From positions 1-42,392 of the forward strand of contig DATBYF010000015.1 of NCBI GenBank assembly GCA_036513895.1: a stretch of DNA of 42,392 bases. Reading direction: 5' to 3'. The stretch is from Palsa-147 sp036513895. Lineage in GTDB: Bacteria > Acidobacteriota > Terriglobia > Acidiferrales > UBA7541. This document shows positions 9,162 to 16,801 of this stretch, one piece after another; position 1 is the first letter of the stretch; every line of letters begins with the position of its first letter. The translations under genes and the position numbers were made by a program. The notes under the pieces were generated by a model. It was given only the letters and a program-made list of their open reading frames with translations, had not been told where the DNA came from and searched no databases.

Positions 9162-11816
9162 TCAGTGCATCGTTGGTGCGGCCGGAAACGCATCTGTTAG
9201 CGAGATCACCTGCATCGCGCTTCGCAATTGATCGCTCGACGACTGCGCTGGAGCCTTGAGCGTTATCGTGCGCGGCTCACCCGGCAGCAGATCGAAATAA
9301 TTGTCGGACGGCTGAACATCCAAATCTCCGAACGATAGGAATACGCTGCGGGCAAGCGCTGGTGAACGCAGCGTAACGGAGTACCCTCCATTCGAACTAT
9401 CGAGCGACGCATCCACATGCACGGATTCCGGCAGATCCAGATTGTGCATGGTGTCGAAGAAAATCAGATTTCGCGATACATTTTGTCCGCCGACCGTCAA
9501 ATCGAACACTAGAAACGTTTTCCTGGGGTCAGCGCTTGCCAATAAATCCTTTTCATCCAAAGTGAAATAGACGGCGCTGGACTGCGCAGGCACCTGAACG
9601 TCCTGCGTTTTATCCGTCAGTGACTTCCCGGAGAAATCGAGCAGCCGTGTGCGAATCTGCCCGTTCACCGGTTGCAGCTTGTCTGACACCACGTAAACTT
9701 CCACCTTTCCATCGTGCCGGAACGGCGAAACGAGCACGTCGTCGTAGAATCGGCGCGTGTAGTATTGCAGCGCCTTCCAGCGCCCGTAATAGTCAATACT
9801 GGCCCACGAAGCGACAGGCCAGCAATCGTTCAACTGCCAGTAGAGCGATCCCATCGTATTGGGCATTTGCCGCCGCAAGTGTTCCGCGCCGACTTTGATG
9901 GCTTCGGCCTGCAGCACCTGGCTCAGATAAACGAAAGATGGGAAATCCTTCGGCTCCGGATACCAGCGCAGCATATAGCTCAAAATCCGCTCGTTGCCGC
10001 CGTGATTTTTCTGATGGTCTTGCATGGTCGCTGAACGTATGTCCATGTCTTCCGGCTTGGCAAAGGCGCGAATCGTGCGCATCTCCGGAAATGATTGAAA
10101 GCCATATTCGGACATAAATCGCGGGAATTGATGCGTGTATTCCTCGATTGGCGCGAGCGCGTGCCACACCTGCCAGTAGTGCATGTCGCCATTTGTCTGG
10201 CTGTCCGGTGGATCCTCAAAATTTGCGCTCGGTGAACTCGGCCAGTAAGGCACCGGATAGCCGTAGAGATTCACGACGCCCGGAAGAATTCCGTGAAAGA
10301 GATTGACGTAGTTCTGCCACACTTCGTCGCGATCCGTCGGCGCAATCGATTCTTTGAAACTTTGACGGTCGCCCCAGTGCACCCAACCCGTCTCAGTTTC
10401 GTTGTTGCCGCACCATAGGACGATGCTCGGGTGATCGCGCAGCCGTTCGACTTGGTCGATGGCCTCCTGCTTCACGTTGTCTTGGAACGCGGCGCCGCCC
10501 GGACCCATGTCTCCGCCGAACATGAATTCCTGCCACACCATGATTCCCAGTTCATCGCAGATATCGTAGAAATCATCGGTCTCGTAAATGCCGCCGCCCC
10601 ACTCGCGCACCATGTTCATGTGCGCGTCGCGCGCAGATTGCAGAATTTGGCGATGAATTTCCGGTGTGACGCGATTCGGAAAACTGTCAAATGGAATCAC
10701 GTCGGCGCCTTTGGCGAAGATCGCAATGCCGTTCACGACGAACGCGAAGCTCTTGCCCGTATTCGTAACTTCGCGGCGAAGTTCGATGGATCGAAGTCCC
10801 GTATTCAGCATCCCTTGAGCCGCGATGTCGCGTGCGATCCGAACGGTGTATGAAAAGTGATAGCGATCCTGCGCTCCGTATCCAGCCGGGTACCACAGCT
10901 TGGGATTCGCGATGTGAACCGGCACGCTCACGCGATTTACGCCGGGATCCAGTTGCACAGCCTGCCGAATGGGCGCGACCGGAGCGCCGGCAAGCTCGGC
11001 ATAAGTAATCTCGACCGTTGCCGCGGTGCTTCGGCTCGCCTTAATTTCGAGTTCGGCGGTGAGCGCAGCGGCGTCCTTACCCACTCGCTGCTGCTGAATA
11101 TGAAAATTGTCGACGCGCAAGGCGTCCCACGTCTCGATGCGAACCGGCTGCCAGATTCCCTCGGTGACGTAACGCGGGCCCCAGTCCCAGCCGAATTGAT
11201 AGTCAGCCTTCCGAGTGTAAGGCGCGGTGGCGATGTTTTCTTCGTTTCCAGTGTTGTGCGATGTAACGGACGGCAATTGATATGGAAACGCTTTCACCTT
11301 CGGGATCATGAATTCGACAGGCGAATGAAAAACCACGCGCAGTGTATTCGGTCCAGCTTTCAGCATCCCTTTCGCAGGCAATCGCCAGCGCCGGAACATA
11401 TTGTCCGTGTGTAGGACGGCCTGATCGTTCACATACACATCAGCAAAGGTGTCGAGCCCCTCGAAAACCAAATCGACATGTTCGTGCGAAATCATCGCCG
11501 CATCGGCATCAAAGGTCGTGCGGTATTCCCAGTCCGTGAGGCCAATCCACTGCAGGCGCGTATCGTTATCCTGGTAGAACGGATCAGGAATCAGATTGTT
11601 GTGCAGCAGATCGGTTTGAACCACCCCCGGCACTTGCGCGGGATGCCATTCTTTGAGCTCGGCGCGATCGATGGTGCTGGCGGCGCGGAATTCCCACTTC
11701 GCTTCGAGCACGCGAGACGTCGATTGTCCGAATGCCGCGGCAGGAATTGCCATCATGACGGTTGCGAATCCGAGCGAACAAAATGGTCGTTGGAATAGGC
11801 GCAAGGTTTCTGTCAC
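9162..11816 (-). CDS. GH2 beta-mannosidase, exported
   Basis: About 884 residues, the usual beta-mannosidase length. A signal peptide ends near AAAFGQ. The GH2 sugar-binding domain follows (VPGVVQTDLLHNNLIPDPFYQDN, LDTFADVYVNDQ), then an Ig-like domain and the TIM barrel. The acid/base Glu lies in WCGNNETE (about E473) and the nucleophile in MSEYGFQSF (about E570). WQLNDCWPVASWASIDYYGRWK is characteristic of beta-mannosidases rather than beta-galactosidases. The first codon of the open frame is GTG at 11816; TTG at 11804 has GAGGTG 9 nt upstream and may be the true start. The gene converges on the GH3 gene 34 bp away and would release mannose from beta-mannan oligosaccharides in the periplasm. 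Confidence 0.93.
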   Translation of the reverse strand: MTETLRLFQRPFCSLGFATVMMAIPAAAFGQSTSRVLEAKWEFRAASTIDRAELKEWHPAQVPGVVQTDLLHNNLIPDPFYQDNDTRLQWIGLTDWEYRTTFDADAAMISHEHVDLVFEGLDTFADVYVNDQAVLHTDNMFRRWRLPAKGMLKAGPNTLRVVFHSPVEFMIPKVKAFPYQLPSVTSHNTGNEENIATAPYTRKADYQFGWDWGPRYVTEGIWQPVRIETWDALRVDNFHIQQQRVGKDAAALTAELEIKASRSTAATVEITYAELAGAPVAPIRQAVQLDPGVNRVSVPVHIANPKLWYPAGYGAQDRYHFSYTVRIARDIAAQGMLNTGLRSIELRREVTNTGKSFAFVVNGIAIFAKGADVIPFDSFPNRVTPEIHRQILQSARDAHMNMVREWGGGIYETDDFYDICDELGIMVWQEFMFGGDMGPGGAAFQDNVKQEAIDQVERLRDHPSIVLWCGNNETETGWVHWGDRQSFKESIAPTDRDEVWQNYVNLFHGILPGVVNLYGYPVPYWPSSPSANFEDPPDSQTNGDMHYWQVWHALAPIEEYTHQFPRFMSEYGFQSFPEMRTIRAFAKPEDMDIRSATMQDHQKNHGGNERILSYMLRWYPEPKDFPSFVYLSQVLQAEAIKVGAEHLRRQMPNTMGSLYWQLNDCWPVASWASIDYYGRWKALQYYTRRFYDDVLVSPFRHDGKVEVYVVSDKLQPVNGQIRTRLLDFSGKSLTDKTQDVQVPAQSSAVYFTLDEKDLLASADPRKTFLVFDLTVGGQNVSRNLIFFDTMHNLDLPESVHVDASLDSSNGGYSVTLRSPALARSVFLSFGDLDVQPSDNYFDLLPGEPRTITLKAPAQSSSDQLRSAMQVISLTDAFPAAPTMH

Positions 11817-11914
11817 CTCGATGTAGAATGTGTGCCTAAAATCAGTGAATCAACGCGGTTAGACAATAGATAAGGTTTTTGCGAGGCGCAAGGATTTTCG
11901 GTTCACAGTGACAA

Positions 11915-13003
11915 GTGGCAGAGGAATCTCCTTTGGACAGTGGATCAAATTCGAAAGCAGTCCTCAATGTCGCGCTGCTCGGCTATGGATTTGCCGGCAA
12001 GACATTCCACGCTCCGCTGCTCTCGCACGTGCCCGGCTTGCGACTCTCTCACATCGTCTCGAGCGATAGCGCCAAAGTGCGAAAAGATTGGGATGTCACC
12101 GTCCTGCCGAAGCCGGAGGACGCCTTCGGTCTTCCGGAAATTGACATCATCGTAGTTGCCACGCCGAATCCCACGCACTTCGATCTCGCTCGCAAGGCTC
12201 TCCTCAGTGATAAGCACGTCGTTGTTGACAAGCCCTTCACGAACACCGTCGCCGAGGCGCAAGAACTAATCACCTTGGCGAAAAGCCGCCGGCGTTTGCT
12301 CTCCATTTTTCAAAATCGCCGGTGGGACGCTGATTTTCTCACGCTGCGCCAGTTAATCTCAGAAAAGCCGCTCGGCGAAATCGTTAATTTCGAATCGCAC
12401 TACGACCGCTATCGCCCCGAACCGCGCCAGCGATGGCGCGAACAGGATGTTCCCGGCGGCGGCCTCTGGTTCGATCTCGGTCCGCATTTAATTGACCAGG
12501 CGTTACAGCTCTTCGGCGCGCCCGAAGCGATCTACGCAGATTTGGAAATCCAGCGCCCCGCCGGCCAAGCCAACGACTATTTTCATGTCGTGCTCTGCTA
12601 CGCCAAGCGCCGCGTCATTCTTCACGGCGGATCGCTGGTCGTCGCAGAGTCCCCGCGATTCACGGTGCACGGCACGCGCGGTAGCTACATCAAATTCGGC
12701 ATGGATACGCAGGAGGAATCGCTCAAACGCGGTGACATTCCGGGAAGTCCAGGATGGGGCGCCGATCCGCGCACAGGTACGCTCGTCACCGCGCGCAGCG
12801 ATGGCAGCCTTGAATCTCGGCAAGTTCCGAACATCCCCGGCAATTACCTCGCGTACTATGAGGGGATACAGCGCGCGATCGCAGCCGGCGCGCCAAATCC
12901 AGTGCCCGCGGAAGATGGATTGGCAGTCATCAATGTAATAGAAACTGCAATCAAGAGCGCGGCGGAACGCGCGGAAGTTTCGTTCAACAATATCAAGTCA
13001 TGA
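11915..13003 (+). CDS. ydgJ: Gfo/Idh/MocA-family NAD(P)-dependent oxidoreductase, YdgJ-like
   Basis: A cytoplasmic sugar or cyclitol dehydrogenase of about 360 residues. The Rossmann motif is GYGFAGKTFHAPLL, the catalytic Lys is in VVDKPFT (about residue 105), and the substrate-domain motif is GGGLWFDLGPHLIDQAL. Long stretches (SIFQNRRWDADFLTL, VHGTRGSYIKFG, IPGNYLAYY) match what I remember of E. coli YdgJ, so orthology-level similarity is likely. Relatives oxidise inositols or related polyols; the substrate here is inference. The open frame begins at GTG 11915, but an in-frame TTG at 11933 has GAGGA 7 nt upstream and gives a protein closer to YdgJ in length. It starts the + strand group divergent from the GH2 gene. 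Confidence 0.9.
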   Translation: MAEESPLDSGSNSKAVLNVALLGYGFAGKTFHAPLLSHVPGLRLSHIVSSDSAKVRKDWDVTVLPKPEDAFGLPEIDIIVVATPNPTHFDLARKALLSDKHVVVDKPFTNTVAEAQELITLAKSRRRLLSIFQNRRWDADFLTLRQLISEKPLGEIVNFESHYDRYRPEPRQRWREQDVPGGGLWFDLGPHLIDQALQLFGAPEAIYADLEIQRPAGQANDYFHVVLCYAKRRVILHGGSLVVAESPRFTVHGTRGSYIKFGMDTQEESLKRGDIPGSPGWGADPRTGTLVTARSDGSLESRQVPNIPGNYLAYYEGIQRAIAAGAPNPVPAEDGLAVINVIETAIKSAAERAEVSFNNIKS

Positions 13004-13033
13004 TCCAGAAACTTAGCTTCACATGGACATCAC

Positions 13034-13540
13034 ATGGGCATCGAGCGTGACCTCGAAAAAATTGCGCTTCAAGAAAAGCGTCTGCAGTTCAAGCAATTCG
13101 ATTCTGAGACAGCGTGGACGATCGGCACGAACCTGAAAGCTGCCGCAGAAAAGCGCGGCGTTGCCGTGGCCATCGATATTCAGCTCAACGGGCATTCCCT
13201 ATTCGCTTACGCGATGCCGGGAACTACGCCGGACAATCAGGATTGGATTCGACGTAAGCGCAACGTCGTCACGCGCTATCATCGCAGTTCTTATGCCGTC
13301 GGATTGAAACTCCAACGCGATCAGACCACGCTGCAGGCCAAGATAGGCGTTGAACTGAAAGATTACGCCCCGCATGGCGGCTGTTTCCCGATTCTCTTGC
13401 AAGGGACGGGATGCGTCGGAACGATCACCGTCTCCGGCCTGCCGCAGCGCGAAGACCATGCCCTCGTCGTCTCCGTCCTACAGGATTACCTGCACCTGAC
13501 GAACGAGGATCTCGCCCTCGATTCCGCCGCCCCGTCTTGA
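13034..13540 (+). CDS. UPF0303 / HbpS-like (DUF336-type) protein
   Basis: A 168-residue cytoplasmic protein of the UPF0303 family, related in fold to heme-degrading HbpS/GlcG proteins. Recognisable family blocks are DWIRRKRNVVTRYHRSS in the middle and DYAPHGGCFPILLQGTGCVGTITVSGLPQREDHALVV near the C-terminus. Bacterial members have no firmly established enzymatic role; the yeast relative YBR137W is linked to tail-anchored-protein biology. It starts 30 nt after the YdgJ-like gene and probably shares its transcript, which suggests a redox or sugar-metabolism context. Confidence 0.88.
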   Translation: MGIERDLEKIALQEKRLQFKQFDSETAWTIGTNLKAAAEKRGVAVAIDIQLNGHSLFAYAMPGTTPDNQDWIRRKRNVVTRYHRSSYAVGLKLQRDQTTLQAKIGVELKDYAPHGGCFPILLQGTGCVGTITVSGLPQREDHALVVSVLQDYLHLTNEDLALDSAAPS

Positions 13541-13647
13541 ACGCGAATTCCCGAATCTTCGAATCTCCTTCGACATCTCAAGATACGGAAAGCGCGTTAC
13601 CGGCCGACGGAAAATCATTCCAGTCCGAGAATAATTCGGGTTCATTT

Positions 13648-14307
13648 GTGACCATCGAAACTCCAAATACAACGCTCCGCCCCTCGCAAATCCGCGCGGT
13701 GATCATGGACTACGGTGAAGTCCTTTGCCTTCTCCCTTCATCGCAAGACGTCGATCGCATCGCCAAAATCTTTCGTATGAATCCTCAGTCCTTTCTCCCG
13801 ATTTATATGAAGAGCCGCATGCTCTATGACCGTGGCGACGTATCGCCCGCCGAATACTGGGATAATTTTGCTGCGCAAGCGGGCGTGAAAATCGACGCAG
13901 TCGCCCTAGAAGATATTCGGCGTTTAGATATCGAGATGTGGTGCCGCCACAACGAGCGGATGATCCGCTGGGTCGAACAAATTCATTCCGCAGGATACAA
14001 AACTGCCATCTTATCCAACATGCATTTGGATCTGTCCACGCACCTGCGCAAAAATTTCTCCTGGATTGGCCATTTCGATCATCACATTTTTTCCGCGGAA
14101 GCACGCAGCGTGAAGCCGGAGCCGGCGATCTACCAACGAACCATCGAGGCTCTCGGCGTGAAGCCAGCCGAAGCATTGTTCATCGACGATCGAGATGAAA
14201 ATCTGAAGGAGGCGCGCGTCGCTGGAATTCGCACCATCCGCTTCCAATCCATCCCGAAACTTCGCGAAGACTTACAATCTCTTGGCTTCACGATTTTGCC
14301 AGGATGA
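13648..14307 (+). CDS. HAD-superfamily hydrolase, subfamily IA, YihX-like
   Basis: A predicted small-molecule phosphatase of 219 residues. Motif I is AVIMDYGEVLC (nucleophile Asp about residue 21, with Gly two places later as in YihX DLGNV), motif II ILSNM, motif III the Lys of SVKPEPAIY, and motif IV FIDDRDEN. YihX relatives dephosphorylate sugar phosphates such as alpha-glucose-1-phosphate, which would suit the neighbouring sugar genes, but the substrate is inference. The frame is open back to 13411, overlapping the UPF0303 gene with low-complexity sequence. I prefer GTG 13648, close to motif I. A TTG at 13537 overlapping the UPF0303 stop as TTGA is the alternative. Confidence 0.85.
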   Translation: MTIETPNTTLRPSQIRAVIMDYGEVLCLLPSSQDVDRIAKIFRMNPQSFLPIYMKSRMLYDRGDVSPAEYWDNFAAQAGVKIDAVALEDIRRLDIEMWCRHNERMIRWVEQIHSAGYKTAILSNMHLDLSTHLRKNFSWIGHFDHHIFSAEARSVKPEPAIYQRTIEALGVKPAEALFIDDRDENLKEARVAGIRTIRFQSIPKLREDLQSLGFTILPG

Positions 14308-14359
14308 CTCGGCCTTGGAACAGTTCTCCACGGCGGTCCGCAAGAAATAATTTTTCGGC

Positions 14360-15217
14360 TTAAGTGCCCAGCAGATTGATTTGCAGCTTTTCGTAACCGT
14401 GCTCGCGCGCCCAAAGGTCCAGAGGTATTGTCGCCAACTCATCTACAACAGGAACCGCCAGCCCCGTCTTCGTCAAGTCGATGCTCTTCAGATAGGTATG
14501 ACACGTATCGCAGACGTCCACGCGTACGTGCGCGATTTCCGGCGCCGAATAGAACGCCATCTGTGGCTCTCTCTCTTCCCCGCACGCCGGGCAATAAATT
14601 CTTCGAAAATTCCACTCGTGCGCGCACAGCATGCAAATCAGCGACTTTTTCGCACCATCACCTTCACTCCGCAACACACCGACGATCGGCTTGCTCCCGC
14701 AAAAAGGGCAAGTCGAGGGAGTTCCATCGAGAACAGCAGTTTCGCGGCGATCGGCAAGATACTCAGCGTACGGTTGAAGGTAAATCCACGCGAGCAATCG
14801 ATCGTAAGCACCGAGCTCGTGCGGATGGCCGGCCAGCACTTCTTCCGAGTCTTCACCGTCCCCGGCCAATTCCGGATCTGCATGCCAGAAATCCTCGATT
14901 GCCCGCTGCCATCCTGCCGGCCCCTTCTGCGCCAACCCGGCAGCAGCCTGCGCGAGTGGCGCTGGTGCAATCTGCTCGATCACAGATAAAAATCTCGAAA
15001 AGTTCGGCAGGAGAAGGAAAAGATCCAATTCATCTCGCAGAGGGCGCGCGGATGAAATCTTCGGTGAACCCGCGAGGGCTTGCTGAATTTCAGCGTAAAA
15101 GCTTCTTTGAAACGTTGCCACGCGCGCGTAAAAGCGCAATCCCTCTGCCGCGAATGGGTAAGAAGAAGTCAGTTCGGTGGCGCGGCCGATGCGGCGATCC
15201 CACTTCGCATGAATCAT
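14360..15217 (-). CDS. fdhE: Formate dehydrogenase accessory protein FdhE
   Basis: A cytoplasmic rubredoxin-like chaperone needed for maturation of membrane-bound formate dehydrogenase. The N-terminal helical part (KWDRRIGRATELTSSYPFAAEGLRFYARV) matches FdhE. The C-terminal half carries the metal-binding cysteine pairs CPFCGSK, CMLCAHEW, CPACGEE and CDTCHTY. The longest open frame starts at 15286, overlapping fdnI by 73 nt. I prefer ATG 15217 because it overlaps the fdnI stop codon as ATGA and starts next to the conserved region (MIHAKWD), giving 285 residues. Last gene of the fdn operon; it converges on the HAD gene. Confidence 0.92.
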   Translation of the reverse strand: MIHAKWDRRIGRATELTSSYPFAAEGLRFYARVATFQRSFYAEIQQALAGSPKISSARPLRDELDLFLLLPNFSRFLSVIEQIAPAPLAQAAAGLAQKGPAGWQRAIEDFWHADPELAGDGEDSEEVLAGHPHELGAYDRLLAWIYLQPYAEYLADRRETAVLDGTPSTCPFCGSKPIVGVLRSEGDGAKKSLICMLCAHEWNFRRIYCPACGEEREPQMAFYSAPEIAHVRVDVCDTCHTYLKSIDLTKTGLAVPVVDELATIPLDLWAREHGYEKLQINLLGT

Positions 15218-15903
15218 CGCTCGGATCTGGGGTTCGGTCGGGATCTGCCGGTGATCTGGTAATACCAAGTGCGATGGAACGTCCACGCCCAGGCGCGTGA
15301 CACGGTTCCATGAATCATGGAGCCCAGGCTACCCTCTTCGAGGAACACGCTCATATAAACGTGAATCATGAACAGACCGATGGTAATCAGCGCCACGCTC
15401 GCGTGGATGAGAATTGCGGCGTAGCGGAGATACCGGAGGCTCCAGGGCAGCGCCTCGGTGTACCACAAACCCACGCCTGAGAGCAGCAATAGAATCAGAC
15501 CGTAGAAGGTTCCCCAGAAATATAATTTCTGTCCAAAGTTAAACCGGCCCACCGGAGGCAGTTTTTCGTCCTCGTTCCGTATGTAATAAGGAATCGCTTT
15601 CGCCCACGCGCGATCCCTGTCATCGATTTGCATGTCCCGATGCCAGTCCTTGAACATCCAAAAAAGCGATGCCGCAAAAATCAATCCAAACCACGGATGC
15701 CAGAATCGCGCCGCAGGACCGCCGCCCACAATCGCGGATAGCCAGTACAAATAGGGCGACCAAAACGCCAGCCCGGTAATTAGCAAATAGATGTAAGTGA
15801 GGGCGCCAATCCAGTGATTCACGCGCTCACCGAGCGTGTACCGTGTGATTATTTCCTCGTGCTGGTTTGCAGTATTGGAATGCGACACGGCGCCCGTCGT
15901 CAT
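15214..15903 (-). CDS. fdnI: Formate dehydrogenase gamma subunit, cytochrome b556
   Basis: The membrane-embedded diheme cytochrome b subunit, which passes electrons from FdnH to quinone. Its 229 residues contain four hydrophobic segments: HWIGALTYIYLLITGLAFW, WFGLIFAASLFWMF, YGLILLLLSGVGLWY and ILIHASVALITIGLFMIHVYMSV. Histidines in HWIG, HPWFG, LIHAS and MIHVY are the candidate heme b and quinone-site residues. The start overlaps the fdnH stop as ATGA at 15900-15903 and the stop overlaps the preferred fdhE start in the same way, so translation of the three genes is probably coupled. Confidence 0.93.
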   Translation of the reverse strand: MTTGAVSHSNTANQHEEIITRYTLGERVNHWIGALTYIYLLITGLAFWSPYLYWLSAIVGGGPAARFWHPWFGLIFAASLFWMFKDWHRDMQIDDRDRAWAKAIPYYIRNEDEKLPPVGRFNFGQKLYFWGTFYGLILLLLSGVGLWYTEALPWSLRYLRYAAILIHASVALITIGLFMIHVYMSVFLEEGSLGSMIHGTVSRAWAWTFHRTWYYQITGRSRPNPRSER

Positions 15904-16793
15904 ACGCGCCTCTCATCATCATCCGGCGGCATTTCTTCAATTTTCTTTGGCCCGAATCGCAGGTAATGCCATGCCAGCCCGAACAATCCGGCGACCATCG
16001 CCACATTTCCGAGCCACTTCAGCGGCCGCTTCCACAAACGCACAGAGAATGGAATGTGTGGATCTCTCGGAAGCCCGCCATACAATTCAGGATTCTTGGC
16101 GTCGTGCAGAACGTAGATCACGTGCGTCCCGCCCACGCCTGGTGGATCGTAAACGCCCGCATCGGCAAACCCGGAAACTTCGCGAAGTTGATTCGCACGC
16201 GTCTGCGCCAGTTCCTTCATCTCCGCCTTCGTACCAAAATGCAGGCAGCCCGTTGGGCACGCCTTGATGCAAGCTGGCTCGAGGCCTACCGACACGCGGT
16301 CGTTGCAGAGCGTGCATTTGAAAACCTTGCGCGCCGCAGGGCTGAACTTCGGAATGTTGAAGGGGCAGCCCGTCATGCAGTAGCCGCAACCGATGCAATT
16401 CGCTTCCTGGAAATCCACAATTCCGTTGGCGTATTGCACGATGGCTGCGTCCGCCGGACAAGCCACCAGGCAACCTGGATCTTCGCAGTGCATGCACTGG
16501 TCTTTGCGCATGAGCAGCATCATGCTGCCGTCTTCGCGCTCGTGTTCGTTGAATTTGATCAGGTTCCAGTAATTCCATGCCGTTTCAGGCATGGTCTGGT
16601 AGCTGTTATTAAAGGAAGTTTCGCTGAACGGGTAGCCGTTCCATTCCAGGCACGCCACTTCGCAGGCTTTGCACCCAATGCAAGTGGTCGTGTCTACCAG
16701 TTTGCAGACCTGAAACTCGCGGTCGATGCCGGCGCCTGGAACGGTCCCAGCGTGCCCCGAAATCCGGATTATTTCTGTCGCTGCCTGGCTCAT
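15900..16793 (-). CDS. fdnH: Formate dehydrogenase beta subunit, 4 x [4Fe-4S] ferredoxin-type
   Basis: The electron-wire subunit between FdnG and FdnI. Its 297 residues hold four cysteine clusters: CIGCKACEVAC, CMHCEDPGCLVACP, CIGCGYCMTGCP and CTLCNDRVSVGLEPACIKACP, enough for four [4Fe-4S] centres. A single C-terminal membrane helix (WLGNVAMVAGLFGLAWHYL, about 262-280) anchors it as in E. coli FdnH and FdoH. No twin-arginine signal is seen, so it should be exported piggy-back with FdnG. It lies 8 nt after fdnG. Confidence 0.95.
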   Translation of the reverse strand: MSQAATEIIRISGHAGTVPGAGIDREFQVCKLVDTTTCIGCKACEVACLEWNGYPFSETSFNNSYQTMPETAWNYWNLIKFNEHEREDGSMMLLMRKDQCMHCEDPGCLVACPADAAIVQYANGIVDFQEANCIGCGYCMTGCPFNIPKFSPAARKVFKCTLCNDRVSVGLEPACIKACPTGCLHFGTKAEMKELAQTRANQLREVSGFADAGVYDPPGVGGTHVIYVLHDAKNPELYGGLPRDPHIPFSVRLWKRPLKWLGNVAMVAGLFGLAWHYLRFGPKKIEEMPPDDDERRV

Positions 16794-16801
16794 CGTCTTC
16801 T

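Noticed and set aside
13411..13647. Long N-terminal extension of the HAD phosphatase
   Set aside because: It overlaps the UPF0303 gene and then runs through low-complexity sequence; HAD motif I is already near the GTG at 13648.
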